A stretch of 64,000 nucleotides of DNA, from contig JAPYKE020000263.1 in assembly GCA_028554795.2 (NCBI GenBank), positions 1,488,001 through 1,552,000 of the forward strand, read 5' to 3'. The stretch comes from Sinohyriopsis cumingii. Lineage: Eukaryota; Mollusca; Bivalvia; Unionida; Unionidae. The notes beneath the pieces are model-generated. The model was not told the DNA's origin. It saw only the letters and a list, made by a program, of their open reading frames with translations, and made no database searches. Positions 24,320 to 37,921 of this stretch are shown here, in pieces. Within the stretch, counting starts at the first letter, position 1. Each line of letters begins with the position of its first letter. The position numbers and the translations under genes were made by a program.

Positions 24320-26301
24320 CCAAAGATGAGGGCTGTGCAGAATTGTATGAAAACTTTATGGAAGTTATCGATTCATTTGCAAAATATATCTCTCATTTTC
24401 CTTTTAAACTCATTGAGAACAAAAAAATACAGGAGTACATACTGAAATATATCTCAACATGGTTGCATGTATACATGTATATAAACATCCATACATCCTT
24501 CATTTATACATGTATCAAAATTGTTGAATGTCCTAGTATATGGTAACAAGTTTGCTGTAATGCAAGATATGTAACGAAAGAGATTTAGCCATGTATAATT
24601 TGTTGATTGTTAAGAAGGAAATTGTTTTATTATTATGGAGGATAAATGTATTCAGTAAATTTTGTATGTATTTTTAATTTTACAGCAAACGATATTAGTA
24701 TGTTCCTATTTATATTTGTATCATTGTCATATTATTGAATTCTTGTTATTTTCTTCTTTTTCATGATATCCTTGACAAAACAGCTGGTAAGTGTTATATC
24801 TTGAACTTTTCTGTTACTTGGTCTGATCAGTCATACAGTGATCTCAAAAAGAGAATAAAAACTCAGAAAGATAACTCATTTTTCTAATAACCTTGAAAGA
24901 GAATGTAGTTTGGTAGGTCAAGTATTTAGTGTGATTTGTTGTATAGACTATAAACCAGACTAAAGTGCGTGTCACGAACTGCCCTTGTAGTGCCAAAGGC
25001 AAGCCGTTGTTTGTGTACATAGTTTGTCTTTGGAGTTAATCCATATTACCTTGGGGTGAACGAGGTCTTTTTGCCTATTAAACCAGCAAGTGATTATTAT
25101 TTCCTGGATTCAATTGATATTGCTAAAGGATTGGGTTGGGTGTTCCTTTTTTTCTTCGATGTTACATTAATCACATCCCACACGTCAAGTTATCAGTTGA
25201 AGTTGGTGCAGTCGGTTACATCCTTTCTTTATAGAATTCATCCCTTTATGTTATCTGTAAATTAAGCCACTGACTTGAGTCTCTTGTGTTAATGATTTTG
25301 TTTGTGGATGTGATAATTGTCTTTTTATTTTATTTATTTCTATAAGTACAGTGTACATTTATATATATTCAAAATTTCCACAAAGCTTGATCAAAATCAT
25401 CATTGCAGCTGTTGTTACTATTCAGCTCTAATAATGTTAACACCTAGAACCTAAATAACAATGGCATAAACTCCCAGTAAAAGGAAAGAAATTTAACCCT
25501 AGAGAAAATCATTATGGTAACTGAAAGAAATGAAAACGAAACCATTTTAAAATAGCAATTTAAACGGCCAGTGAAGCAATCTTCAGGGTGTCAAAAAGGT
25601 CACGGAACAAACTGGAAATGATTTTACATGCTAAGTCATATAAATACATCTTCAAATATAATTGTCATTTTAATGTTTGAAGCATCTGTCACTTTTTGGC
25701 CATGTAATTTTGTTTTCAGATCAAAGCATACAATATTTTAACAAGAACCATCAATACAGGATCTGATATCTGTAAAGTGATTGTGTTTCTTTCTCCTTCT
25801 TCAAACGTACTTCTTATGTTATTTAATTTAATTCTGATTTAATATATATTTATTTCAATTTATTTGTTTGTTAGTTTTGAATTTTATTTATATTTCATTA
25901 CCTGCTTTAGTAATGTAAATTTATTCACTAGAGATGATACCTTTTTTAGCAAATAGTTTGACCTTGACTGTTCCTTTTGTAAACACCAGGTTTTGACCTA
26001 GATCCTGACATTGATTCAGAATTAGTAGCAACCACGTAAATCAGTTCTATTTTTATTTTAAATGATTTGTTATTGTCGTGGTCAAGATCAGAGTACATTT
26101 TTATGATGTAAACAATTTTTTAAAATTGTATTTCTTAGAGTAAAATGATTGGTTTTCGTCAGGGCTACATTGTGTGTAGGTGAGCTTTAACAGGTACATA
26201 CTTTCGACGAGGTTCTGGAACATGATGACGTGACCCATTTTTAGCAATTTAGAATACGATATATCCTTTGTTTTGGAGAGATATTCTCAGTAGTAGTTGG
26301 G

Positions 26302-26585
26302 GATGCGGAAGGTCGTGGGTTCGATCGACGGCCGAGTCATACCAAAGACTTACAAAAACGATACTAACAGCTGCCTCGCTTGGCGCTCAGCATTAAGAGG
26401 TTAATGTTAGGACTGGTCGGCCCAGTGTCAGGATAATGTGACTGGGTGGGACACCATGCTACATGTCTGCGGCATGATGCCCCAGTTGTAGACATCACTA
26501 TAAGCTGCCACATTGCAGACATCGTAGCGATATGACTGAAAAATTGTTAAAGCTACGTTAAAAATCCAAATCACATCACATCACA
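26302..26585 (+). mobile_element. SINE copy, unit 8
   Basis: Array subtype, same target site. Confidence 0.9.
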
Positions 26586-27185
26586 TCAGTAGTAGTTGGG
26601 CTCCTACACTGGAAGTTGTATGTTGTGCTGTTGGGAGTAATTTCAAATTAGTTGGGTTTTAAAGGATTAATTCTTTTTTCCTGGAAAATACGTGTGCTGA
26701 TATGAAATTTGTGAGCAAAGGCAGCTCTTATAAAAATTTATTTGGATTTCCAAAACTAGGAGTGATAATTCTTGTTTCTACAAGGATCTGTAGACTCCAG
26801 CACTACATATTACAGCATACGTCGTCTTCTTCCATCTTGGATTCTTCATGGGGACTCAAACTTGAAATCATTAGAAAATTGTATTATTAGGACTACTAAA
26901 ATTTTATTCGTGGATTATTCTTGGTTTATTTTTTGATTTGATTCTTAAAACCGTAGTTCCTATTTTTCTCTCTCTATTTTACAGAATATTACTAGGAAAA
27001 GAAATTATTATATTTTTCAAAGCTTGTTGTTTTCACTCTTTCTTGTGTTACTGTTTATTCGAGCCTAAACAAGTAACATAAGATAATCAAATCCTACCTT
27101 GGAATCTGGTCTTTTTGTACAAGCCTGCTATGGGAGACCACATGTCTTGAGATAACCTTTTTTGTTTCGAGATGGAGCAGTATGT

Positions 27186-27803
27186 GAAGACAGGTTATAC
27201 CTTGTTTTCAATTGGTTTTAGTTTTTCCCCAGCAATGTAATATTGGCATCCTTTACTAGATTTTGTGTCAGTTCTCTTGTATCCATGAAAGTATGATTTA
27301 AATCCCAATTAGGCAGTGTAATGCGAACTACCTCCAAGAAGTTTGATTGTCTTTCTTTTTTCAGATTTCGTTTCTATTTATACATTCATTTATTCATGTA
27401 TGCACCAAAATTTAAGGGTTTTGTGGATATATAACTATTTGTTGAATAATTTGAATATTGAGGTTTTTCACTAATTCTGTTTGAATTCATGTGAAGACAG
27501 GTTGTACCTTGTCTTCAGTTGGTTTTAGTTTTTCCCCAGCAATATAATATTGGCATCCTTTACTATATTTTTTGTCAGTTTCTCTTTTGTCCATGAAAGT
27601 ATGATTTAAATCGCAATTAGACAGTGTAATGCGAACTATCTCCAAAAAATTGGATTTTCCTTATCCTTTTTTTCAGATTTCGTTTCTATTGATATATTCA
27701 TTTATTCATGTATGCATCAAAATGTATGGGTTTTATTGACATATGTATTTGTTTAAAAATTTGAATATTTGAGGTTTTTTCCTAATTCTCTTTGAATTTG
27801 TTT
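27186..27803 (+). repeat. Internal A/B duplication, unit 8
   Basis: Same junction as unit 1; G at the 3264-equivalent site. Confidence 0.95.
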
Positions 27804-29786
27804 CCAAAGATGAGGGCTGTGCAGAATTGTATGAAAACTTTATGGAAGTTATCGATTCATTTGCAAAATATATCTCTCATTTTCCTTTTAAACTCATTGA
27901 GAACAAAAAAAATACAGGAGTACATACTGAAATATATCTCAACATGGTTGCATGTATACATGTATATAAACATCCATACATCCTTCATTTATACATGTAT
28001 CAAAATTGTTGAATGTCCTAGTATATGGTAACAAGTTTGCTGTAATGCAAGATATGTAACGAAAGAGATTTAGCCATGTATAATTTGTTGATTGTTAAGA
28101 AGGAAATTGTTTTATTATTATGGAGGATAAATGTATTCAGTAAATTTTGTATGTATTTTTAATTTTACAGCAAACGATATTAGTATGTTCCTATTTATAT
28201 TTGTATCATTGTCATATTATTGAATTCTTGTTATTTTCTTCTTTTTCATGATATCCTTGACAAAACAGCTGGTAAGTGTTATATCTTGAACTTTTCTGTT
28301 ACTTGGTCTGATCAGTCATACAGTGATCTCAAAAAGAGAATAAAAACTCAGAAAGATAACTCATTTTTCTAATAACCTTGAAAGAGAATGTAGTTTGGTA
28401 GGTCAAGTATTTAGTGTGATTTGTTGTATAGACTATAAACCAGACTAAAGTGCGTGTCACGAACTGCCCTTGTAGTGCCAAAGGCAAGCCGTTGTTTGTG
28501 TACATAGTTTGTCTTTGGAGTTAATCCATATTACCTTGGGGTGAACGAGGTCTTTTTGCCTATTAAACCAGCAAGTGATTATTATTTCCTGGATTCAATT
28601 GATATTGCTAAAGGATTGGGTTGGGTGTTCCTTTTTTTCTTCGATGTTACATTAATCACATCCCACACGTCAAGTTATCAGTTGAAGTTGGTGCAGTCGG
28701 TTACATCCTTTCTTTATAGAATTCATCCCTTTATGTTATCTGTAAATTAAGCCACTGACTTGAGTCTCTTGTGTTAATGATTTTGTTTGTGGATGTGATA
28801 ATTGTCTTTTTATTTTATTTATTTCTATAAGTACAGTGTACATTTATATATATTCAAAATTTCCACAAAGCTTGATCAAAATCATCATTGCAGCTGTTGT
28901 TACTATTCAGCTCTAATAATGTTAACACCTAGAACCTAAATAACAATGGCATAAACTCCCAGTAAAAGGAAAGAAATTTAACCCTAGAGAAAATCATTAT
29001 GGTAACTGAAAGAAATGAAAACGAAACCATTTTAAAATAGCAATTTAAACGGCCAGTGAAGCAATCTTCAGGGTGTCAAAAAGGTCACGGAACAAACTGG
29101 AAATGATTTTACATGCTAAGTCATGTAAATACATCTTCAAATATAATTGTCATTTTAATGTTTGAAGCATCTGTCACTTTTTGGCCATGTAATTTTGTTT
29201 TCAGATCAAAGCATACAATATTTTAACAAGAACCATCAATACAGGATCTGATATCTGTAAAGTGATTGTGTTTCTTTCTCCTTCTTCAAACGTACTTCTT
29301 ATGTTATTTAATTTAATTCTGATTTAATATATATTTATTTCAATTTATTTGTTTGTTAGTTTTGAATTTTATTTATATTTCATTACCTGCTTTAGTAATG
29401 TAAATTTATTCACTAGAGATGATACCTTTTTTAGCAAATAGTTTGACCTTGACTGTTCCTTTTGTAAACACCAGGTTTTGACCTAGATCCTGACATTGAT
29501 TCAGAATTAGTAGCAACCACGTAAATCAGTTCTATTTTTATTTTAAATGATTTGTTGTTGTCGTGGTCAAGATCAGAGTACATTTTTATGATGTAAACAA
29601 TTTTTTAAAATTGTATTTCTTAGAGTAAAATGATTGGTTTTCGTCAGGGCTACATTGTGTGTAGGTGAGCTTTAACAGGTACATACTTTCGACGAGGTTC
29701 TGGAACATGATGACGTGACCCATTTTTAGCAATTTAGAATACGATATATCCTTTGTTTTGGAGAGATATTCTCAGTAGTAGTTGGG

Positions 29787-30070
29787 GATGCGGAAGGTCG
29801 TGGGTTCGATCGACGGCCGAGTCATACCAAAGACTTACAAAAACGATACTAACAGCTGCCTCGCTTGGCGCTCAGCATTAAGAGGTTAATGTTAGGACTG
29901 GTCGGCCCAGTGTCAGGATAATGTGACTGGGTGGGACACCATGCTACATGTCTGCGGCATGATGCCCCAGTTGTAGACATCACTATAAGCTGCCACATTG
30001 CAGACATCGTAGCGATATGACTGAAAAATTGTTAAAGCTACGTTAAAAATCCAAATCACATCACATCACA
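29787..30070 (+). mobile_element. SINE copy, unit 9
   Basis: Array subtype, same target site; shifted by one base by the upstream A insertion. Confidence 0.9.
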
Positions 30071-30670
30071 TCAGTAGTAGTTGGGCTCCTACACTGGAAG
30101 TTGTATGTTGTGCTGTTGGGAGTAATTTCAAATTAGTTGGGTTTTAAAGGATTAATTCTTTTTTCCTGGAAAATACGTGTGCTGATATGAAATTTGTGAG
30201 CAAAGGCAGCTCTTATAAAAATTTATTTGGATTTCCAAAACTAGGAGTGATAATTCTTGTTTCTACAAGGATCTGTAGACTCCAGCACTACATATTACAG
30301 CATACGTCGTCTTCTTCCATCTTGGATTCTTCATGGGGACTCAAACTTGAAATCATTAGAAAATTGTATTATTAGGACTACTAAAATTTTATTCGTGGAT
30401 TATTCTTGGTTTATTTTTTGATTTGATTCTTAAAACCGTAGTTCCTATTTTTCTCTCTCTATTTTACAGAATATTACTAGGAAAAGAAATTATTATATTT
30501 TTCAAAGCTTGTTGTTTTCACTCTTTCTTGTGTTACTGTTTATTCGAGCCTAAACAAGTAACATAAGATAATCAAATCCTACCTTGGAATCTGGTCTTTT
30601 TGTACAAGCCTGCTATGGGAGACCACATGTCTTGAGATAACCTTTTTTGTTTCGAGATGGAGCAGTATGT

Positions 30671-31288
30671 GAAGACAGGTTATACCTTGTTTTCAATTGG
30701 TTTTAGTTTTTCCCCAGCAATGTAATATTGGCATCCTTTACTAGATTTTGTGTCAGTTCTCTTGTATCCATGAAAGTATGATTTAAATCCCAATTAGGCA
30801 GTGTAATGCGAACTACCTCCAAGAAGTTTGATTGTCTTTCTTTTTTCAGATTTCGTTTCTATTTATACATTCATTTATTCATGTATGCACCAAAATTTAA
30901 GGGTTTTGTGGATATATAACTATTTGTTGAATAATTTGAATATTGAGGTTTTTCACTAATTCTGTTTGAATTCATGTGAAGACAGGTTGTACCTTGTCTT
31001 CAGTTGGTTTTAGTTTTTCCCCAGCAATATAATATTGGCATCCTTTACTATATTTTTTGTCAGTGTCTCTTTTGTCCATGAAAGTATGATTTAAATCGCA
31101 ATTAGACAGTGTAATGCGAACTATCTCCAAAAAATTGGATTTTCCTTATCCTTTTTTTCAGATTTCGTTTCTATTGATATATTCATTTATTCATGTATGC
31201 ATCAAAATGTATGGGTTTTATTGACATATGTATTTGTTTAAAAATTTGAATATTTGAGGTTTTTTCCTAATTCTCTTTGAATTTGTTT
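30671..31288 (+). repeat. Internal A/B duplication, unit 9
   Basis: The B half has cagtgtctc instead of cagtttctc (site 3192) and G at the 3264-equivalent site. Confidence 0.95.
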
Positions 31289-33270
31289 CCAAAGATGAGG
31301 GCTGTGCAGAATTGTATGAAAACTTTATGGAAGTTATCGATTCATTTGCAAAATATATCTCTCATTTTCCTTTTAAACTCATTGAGAACAAAAAAATACA
31401 GGAGTACATACTGAAATATATCTCAACATGGTTGCATGTATACATGTATATAAACATCCATACATCCTTCATTTATACATGTATCAAAATTGTTGAATGT
31501 CCTAGTATATGGTAACAAGTTTGCTGTAATGCAAGATATGTAACGAAAGAGATTTAGCCATGTATAATTTGTTGATTGTTAAGAAGGAAATTGTTTTATT
31601 ATTATGGAGGATAAATGTATTCAGTAAATTTTGTATGTATTTTTAATTTTACAGCAAACGATATTAGTATGTTCCTATTTATATTTGTATCATTGTCATA
31701 TTATTGAATTCTTGTTATTTTCTTCTTTTTCATGATATCCTTGACAAAACAGCTGGTAAGTGTTATATCTTGAACTTTTCTGTTACTTGGTCTGATCAGT
31801 CATACAGTGATCTCAAAAAGAGAATAAAAACTCAGAAAGATAACTCATTTTTCTAATAACCTTGAAAGAGAATGTAGTTTGGTAGGTCAAGTATTTAGTG
31901 TGATTTGTTGTATAGACTATAAACCAGACTAAAGTGCGTGTCACGAACTGCCCTTGTAGTGCCAAAGGCAAGCCGTTGTTTGTGTACATAGTTTGTCTTT
32001 GGAGTTAATCCATATTACCTTGGGGTGAACGAGGTCTTTTTGCCTATTAAACCAGCAAGTGATTATTATTTCCTGGATTCAATTGATGTTGCTAAAGGAT
32101 TGGGTTGGGTGTTCCTTTTTTTCTTCGATGTTACATTAATCACATCCCACACGTCAAGTTATCAGTTGAAGTTGGTGCAGTCGGTTACATCCTTTCTTTA
32201 TAGAATTCATCCCTTTATGTTATCTGTAAATTAAGCCACTGACTTGAGTCTCTTGTGTTAATGATTTTGTTTGTGGATGTGATAATTGTCTTTTTATTTT
32301 ATTTATTTCTATAAGTACAGTGTACATTTATATATATTCAAAATTTCCACAAAGCTTGATCAAAATCATCATTGCAGCTGTTGTTACTATTCAGCTCTAA
32401 TAATGTTAACACCTAGAACCTAAATAACAATGGCATAAACTCCCAGTAAAAGGAAAGAAATTTAACCCTAGAGAAAATCATTATGGTAACTGAAAGAAAT
32501 GAAAACGAAACCATTTTAAAATAGCAATTTAAACGGCCAGTGAAGCAATCTTCAGGGTGTCAAAAAGGTCACGGAACAAACTGGAAATGATTTTACATGC
32601 TAAGTCATGTAAATACATCTTCAAATATAATTGTCATTTTAATGTTTGAAGCATCTGTCACTTTTTGGCCATGTAATTTTGTTTTCAGATCAAAGCATAC
32701 AATATTTTAACAAGAACCATCAATACAGGATCTGATATCTGTAAAGTGATTGTGTTTCTTTCTCCTTCTTCAAACGTACTTCTTATGTTATTTAATTTAA
32801 TTCTGATTTAATATATATTTATTTCAATTTATTTGTTTGTTAGTTTTGAATTTTATTTATATTTCATTACCTGCTTTAGTAATGTAAATTTATTCACTAG
32901 AGATGATACCTTTTTTAGCAAATAGTTTGACCTTGACTGTTCCTTTTGTAAACACCAGGTTTTGACCTAGATCCTGACATTGATTCAGAATTAGTAGCAA
33001 CCACGTAAATCAGTTCTATTTTTATTTTAAATGATTTGTTATTGTCGTGGTCAAGATCAGAGTACATTTTTATGATGTAAACAATTTTTTAAAATTGTAT
33101 TTCTTAGAGTAAAATGATTGGTTTTCGTCAGGGCTACATTGTGTGTAGGTGAGCTTTAACAGGTACATACTTTCGACGAGGTTCTGGAACATGATGACGT
33201 GACCCATTTTTAGCAATTTAGAATACGATATATCCTTTGTTTTGGAGAGATATTCTCAGTAGTAGTTGGG

Positions 33271-33554
33271 GATGCGGAAGGTCGTGGGTTCGATCGACGG
33301 CCGAGTCATACCAAAGACTTACAAAAACGATACTAACAGCTGCCTCGCTTGGCGCTCAGCATTAAGAGGTTAATGTTAGGACTGGTCGGCCCAGTGTCAG
33401 GATAATGTGACTGGGTGGGACACCATGCTACATGTCTGCGGCATGATGCCCCAGTTGTAGACATCACTATAAGCTGCCACATTGCAGACATCGTAGCGAT
33501 ATGACTGAAAAATTGTTAAAGCTACGTTAAAAATCCAAATCACATCACATCACA
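33271..33554 (+). mobile_element. SINE copy, unit 10
   Basis: Array subtype, same target site. Confidence 0.9.
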
Positions 33555-34154
33555 TCAGTAGTAGTTGGGCTCCTACACTGGAAGTTGTATGTTGTGCTGT
33601 TGGGAGTAATTTCAAATTAGTTGGGTTTTAAAGGATTAATTCTTTTTTCCTGGAAAATACGTGTGCTGATATGAAATTTGTGAGCAAAGGCAGCTCTTAT
33701 AAAAATTTATTTGGATTTCCAAAACTACGAGTGATAATTCTTGTTTCTACAAGGATCTGTAGACTCCAGCACTACATATTACAGCATACGTCGTCTTCTT
33801 CCATCTTGGATTCTTCATGGGGACTCAAACTTGAAATCATTAGAAAATTTTATTATTAGGACTACTAAAATTTTATTCGTGGATTATTCTTGGTTTATTT
33901 TTTGATTTGATTCTTAAAACCGTAGTTCCTATTTTTCTCTCTCTATTTTACAGAATATTACTAGGAAAAGAAATTATTATATTTTTCAAAGCTTGTTGTT
34001 TTCACTCTTTCTTGTGTTACTGTTTATTCGAGCCTAAACAAGTAACATAAGATAATCAAATCCTACCTTGGAATCTGGTCTTTTTGTACAAGCCTGCTAT
34101 GGGAGACCACATGTCTTGAGATAACCTTTTTTGTTTCGAGATGGAGCAGTATGT

Positions 34155-34772
34155 GAAGACAGGTTATACCTTGTTTTCAATTGGTTTTAGTTTTTCCCCA
34201 GCAATGTAATATTGGCATCCTTTACTAGATTTTGTGTCAGTTCTCTTGTATCCATGAAAGTATGATTTAAATCCCAATTAGGCAGTGTAATGCGAACTAC
34301 CTCCAAGAAGTTTGATTGTCTTTCTTTTTTCAGATTTCGTTTCTATTTATACATTCATTTATTCATGTATGCACCAAAATTTAAGGGTTTTGTGGATATA
34401 TAACTATTTGTTGAATAATTTGAATATTGAGGTTTTTCACTAATTCTGTTTGAATTCATGTGAAGACAGGTTGTACCTTGTCTTCAGTTGGTTTTAGTTT
34501 TTCCCCAGCAATATAATATTGGCATCCTTTACTATATTTTTTGTCAGTGTCTCTTTTGTCCATGAAAGTATGATTTAAATCGCAATTAGACAGTGTAATG
34601 CGAACTATCTCCAAAAAATTTGATTTTCCTTATCCTTTTTTTCAGATTTCGTTTCTATTGATATATTCATTTATTCATGTATGCATCAAAATGTATGGGT
34701 TTTATTGACATATGTATTTGTTTAAAAATTTGAATATTTGAGGTTTTTTCCTAATTCTCTTTGAATTTGTTT
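34155..34772 (+). repeat. Internal A/B duplication, unit 10
   Basis: The B half shares cagtgtctc with unit 9 but has T at the 3264-equivalent site. This is the last duplication before the array edge. Confidence 0.95.
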
Positions 34773-34841
34773 CCAAAGATGAGGGCTGTGCAGAATTGTA
34801 TGAAAACTTTATGGAAGTTATCGATTCATTTGCAAAATATA

Positions 34842-37800
34842 TCTCTCATTTTCCTTTTAAACTCATTGAGAACAAAAAAATACAGGAGTACATACTGAAA
34901 TATATCTCAACATGGTTGCATGTATACATGTATATAAACATCCATACATCCTTCATTTATACATGTATCAAAATTGTTGAATGTCCTAGTATATGGTAAC
35001 AAGTTTGCTGTAATGCAAGATATGTAACGAAAGAGATTTAGCCATGTATAATTTGTTGATTGTTAAGAAGGAAATTGTTTTATTATTATGGAGGATAAAT
35101 GTATTCAGTAAATTTTGTATGTATTTTTAATTTTACAGCAAACGATATTAGTATGTTCCTATTTATATTTGTATCATTGTCATATTATTGAATTCTTGTT
35201 ATTTTCTTCTTTTTCATGATATCCTTGACAAAACAGCTGGTAAGTGTTATATCTTGAACTTTTCTGTTACTTGGTCTGATCAGTCATACAGTGATCTCAA
35301 AAAGAGAATAAAAACTCAGAAAGATAACTCATTTTTCTAATAACCTTGAAAGAGAATGTAGTTTGGTAGGTCAAGTATTTAGTGTGATTTGTTGTATAGA
35401 CTATAAACCAGACTAAAGTGCATGTCACGAACTGCCCTTGTAGTGCCAAAGGCAAGCCGTTGTTTGTGTACATAGTTTGTCTTTGGAGTTAATCCATATT
35501 ACCTTGGGGTGAACGAGGTCTTTTTGCCTATTAAACCAGCAAGTGATTATTATTTCCTGGATTCAATTGATATTGCTAAAGGATTGGGTTGGGTGTTCCT
35601 TTTTTTCTTCGATGTTACATTAATCACATCCCACACGTCAAGTTATCAGTTGAAGTTGGTGCAGTCGGTTACATCCTTTCTTTATAGAATTCATCCCTTT
35701 ATGTTATCTGTAAATTAAGCCACTGACTTGAGTCTCTTGTGTTAATGATTTTGTTTGTGGATGTGATAATTGTCTTTTTATTTTATTTATTTCTATAAGT
35801 ACAGTGTACATTTATATATATTCAAAATTTCCACAAAGCTTGATCAAAATCATCATTGCAGCTGTTGTTACTATTCAGCTCTAATAATGTTAACACCTAG
35901 AACCTAAATAACAATGGCATAAACTCCCAGTAAAAGGAAAGAAATTTAACCCTAGAGAAAATCATTATGGTAACTGAAAGAAATGAAAACGAAACCATTT
36001 TAAAATAGCAATTTAAACGGCCAGTGAAGCAATCTTCAGGGTGTCAAAAAGGTCACGGAACAAACTGGAAATGATTTTACATGCTAAGTCATGTAAATAC
36101 ATCTTCAAATATAATTGTCATTTTAATGTTTGAAGCATCTGTCACTTTTTGGCCATGTAATTTTGTTTTCAGATCAAAGCATACAATATTTTAACAAGAA
36201 CCATCAATACAGGATCTGATATCTGTAAAGTGATTGTGTTTCTTTCTCCTTCTTCAAACGTACTTCTTATGTTATTTAATTTAATTCTGATTTAATATAT
36301 ATTTATTTCAATTTATTTGTTTGTTAGTTTTGAATTTTATTTATATTTCATTACCTGCTTTAGTAATGTAAATTTATTCACTAGAGATGATACCTTTTTT
36401 AGCAAATAGTTTGACCTTGACTGTTCCTTTTGTAAACACCAGGTTTTGACCTAGATCCTGACATTGATTCAGAATTAGTAGCAACCACGTAAATCAGTTC
36501 TATTTTTATTTTAAATGATTTGTTATTGTCGTGGTCAAGATCAGAGTACATTTTTATGATGTAAACAATTTTTTAAAATTGTATTTCTTAGAGTAAAATG
36601 ATTGGTTTTCGTCAGGGCTACATTGTGTGTAGGTGAGCTTTAACAGGTACATACTTTCGACGAGGTTCTGGAACATGATGACGTGACCCATTTTTAGCAA
36701 TTTAGAATACGATATATCCTTTGTTTTGGAGAGATATTCTCAGTAGTAGTTGGGGATGCGGAAGGTCGTGGGTTCGATCGACGGCCGAGTCATACCAAAG
36801 ACTTACAAAAACGATACTAACAGCTGCCTCGCTTGGCGCTCAGCATTAAGAGGTTAATGTTAGGACTGGTCGGCCCAGTGTCAGGATAATGTGACTGGGT
36901 GGGACACCATGCTACATGTCTGCGGCATGATGCCCCAGTTGTAGACATCACTATAAGCTGCCACATTGCAGACATCGTAGCGATATGACTGAAAAATTGT
37001 TAAAGCTACGTTAAAAATCCAAATCACATCACATCACATCAGTAGTAGTTGGGCTCCTACACTGGAAGTTGTATGTTGTGCTGTTGGGAGTAATTTCAAA
37101 TTAGTTGGGTTTTAAAGGATTAATTCTTTTTTCCTGGAAAATACGTGTGCTGATATGAAATTTGTGAGCAAAGGCAGCTCTTATAAAAATTTATTTGGAT
37201 TTCCAAAACTAGGAGTGATAATTCTTGTTTCTACAAGGATCTGTAGACTCCAGCACTACATATTACAGCATACGTCGTCTTCTTCCATCTTGGATTCTTC
37301 ATGGGGACTCAAACTTGAAATCATTAGAAAATTGTATTATTAGGACTACTAAAATTTTATTCGTGGATTATTCTTGGTTTATTTTTTGATTTGATTCTTA
37401 AAACCGTAGTTCCTATTTTTCTCTCTCTATTTTACAGAATATTACTAGGAAAAGAAATTATTATATTTTTCAAAGCTTGTTGTTTTCACTCTTTCTTGTG
37501 TTACTGTTTATTCGAGCCTAAACAAGTAACATAAGATAATCAAATCCTACCTTGGAATCTGGTCTTTTTGTACAAGCCTGCTATGGGAGACCACATGTCT
37601 TGAGATAACCTTTTTTGTTTCGAGATGGAGCAGTATGTGAAGACAGGTTATACCTTGTTTTCAATTGGTTTTAGTTTTTCCCCAGCAATGTAATATTGGC
37701 ATCCTTTACTAGATTTTGTGTCAGTTCTCTTGTATCCATGAAAGTATGATTTAAATCCCAATTAGGCAGTGTAATGCGAACTACCTCCAAGAAGTTTGAT

Positions 37801-37921
37801 TGTCTTTCTTTTTTCAGATTTCGTTTCTATTTATACATTCATTTATTCATGTATGCACCAAAATTTAAGGGTTTTGTGGATATATAACTATTTGTTGAAT
37901 AATTTGAATATTGAGGTTTTT
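34842..37921 (+). repeat. Array unit 11, cut short at the array edge
   Basis: Fingerprint A-C-G, with sites 3192 and 3264 missing. It matches the array up to the tail of the A half (about unit position 3080). It then passes into diverged sequence without the second (B) half of the internal duplication. Private change: gtgcatgtcacg near 35421, where other units have gtgcgtgtcacg. Confidence 0.95.
36755..37038 (+). mobile_element. SINE copy, unit 11
   Basis: Array subtype; last SINE before the array edge. The next two diverged units to the right have the empty site. Confidence 0.9.

Larger units (their letters stand above)
20905..24388 (+). repeat. Array unit 7
   Basis: Fingerprint G-C-T-T-T. 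I saw no difference from unit 6 at the diagnostic sites, which suggests a single-unit duplication. Confidence 0.97.
24389..27872 (+). repeat. Array unit 8
   Basis: Fingerprint A-C-G-T-G. Private change: aagtcatataaat near 25640, where other units read aagtcatgtaaat. Confidence 0.97.
27873..31357 (+). repeat. Array unit 9 (3,485 bp)
   Basis: Fingerprint A-C-G-G-G. It has an extra A in the A-run after gagaac (about 27905-27912), the only length change among full units. It also has a private G near 29557 (ttgttgttgtcg instead of ttgttattgtcg). It shares the rare G at site 3192 with unit 10. Confidence 0.97.
31358..34841 (+). repeat. Array unit 10
   Basis: Fingerprint G-C-T-G-T. It combines the left half of units 6/7 with the rare 3192 G of unit 9, pointing to a short shared tract around 3192. 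Private change: ctacgagtg near 33727 (Gly to Arg codon in frame b). Confidence 0.97.
1..37921 (+). repeat. Homogeneous macrosatellite array, 3,484-bp unit
   Basis: The opening bases tctctcattttcc recur at 3485, 6969, 10453, 13937, 17421, 20905, 24389, 27873, 31358 and 34842, always in the same orientation. All ten full units are 3,484 bp except the ninth (3,485, one extra A in an A-run). By eye each unit differs from its neighbour at only a handful of positions. The array starts before the window and ends abruptly near 37,922. Five two-state sites, given as positions in unit 1, are used to fingerprint units below: 731 (A/G), 2339 (G/C), 2493 (T/G), 3192 (T/G) and 3264 (T/G). No gene, rRNA or retroelement polymerase is visible inside. 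The unit is far longer than a nucleosomal satellite, so macrosatellite or megasatellite is the better term. Copy number in an assembly of such DNA may not equal that in the genome. Confidence 0.98.

Noticed and set aside
1-37921. CRISPR array or bacterial repeat locus
   Set aside because: The repeats are kilobases long without unique spacers, there are no cas genes, and SINEs with target duplications mark the DNA as eukaryotic.
1-37921. rDNA, 5S or histone gene cluster
   Set aside because: The unit length would be plausible for some of these, but no rRNA-like conserved block, 5S promoter element or histone frame is visible, and the unit is AT-rich throughout.
1-37921. LTR retrotransposon or LINE multiplied in tandem
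   Set aside because: No terminal repeats, primer-binding site, reverse transcriptase motif or poly-A end bounds the unit, and the target-site duplications found belong only to the two SINEs.
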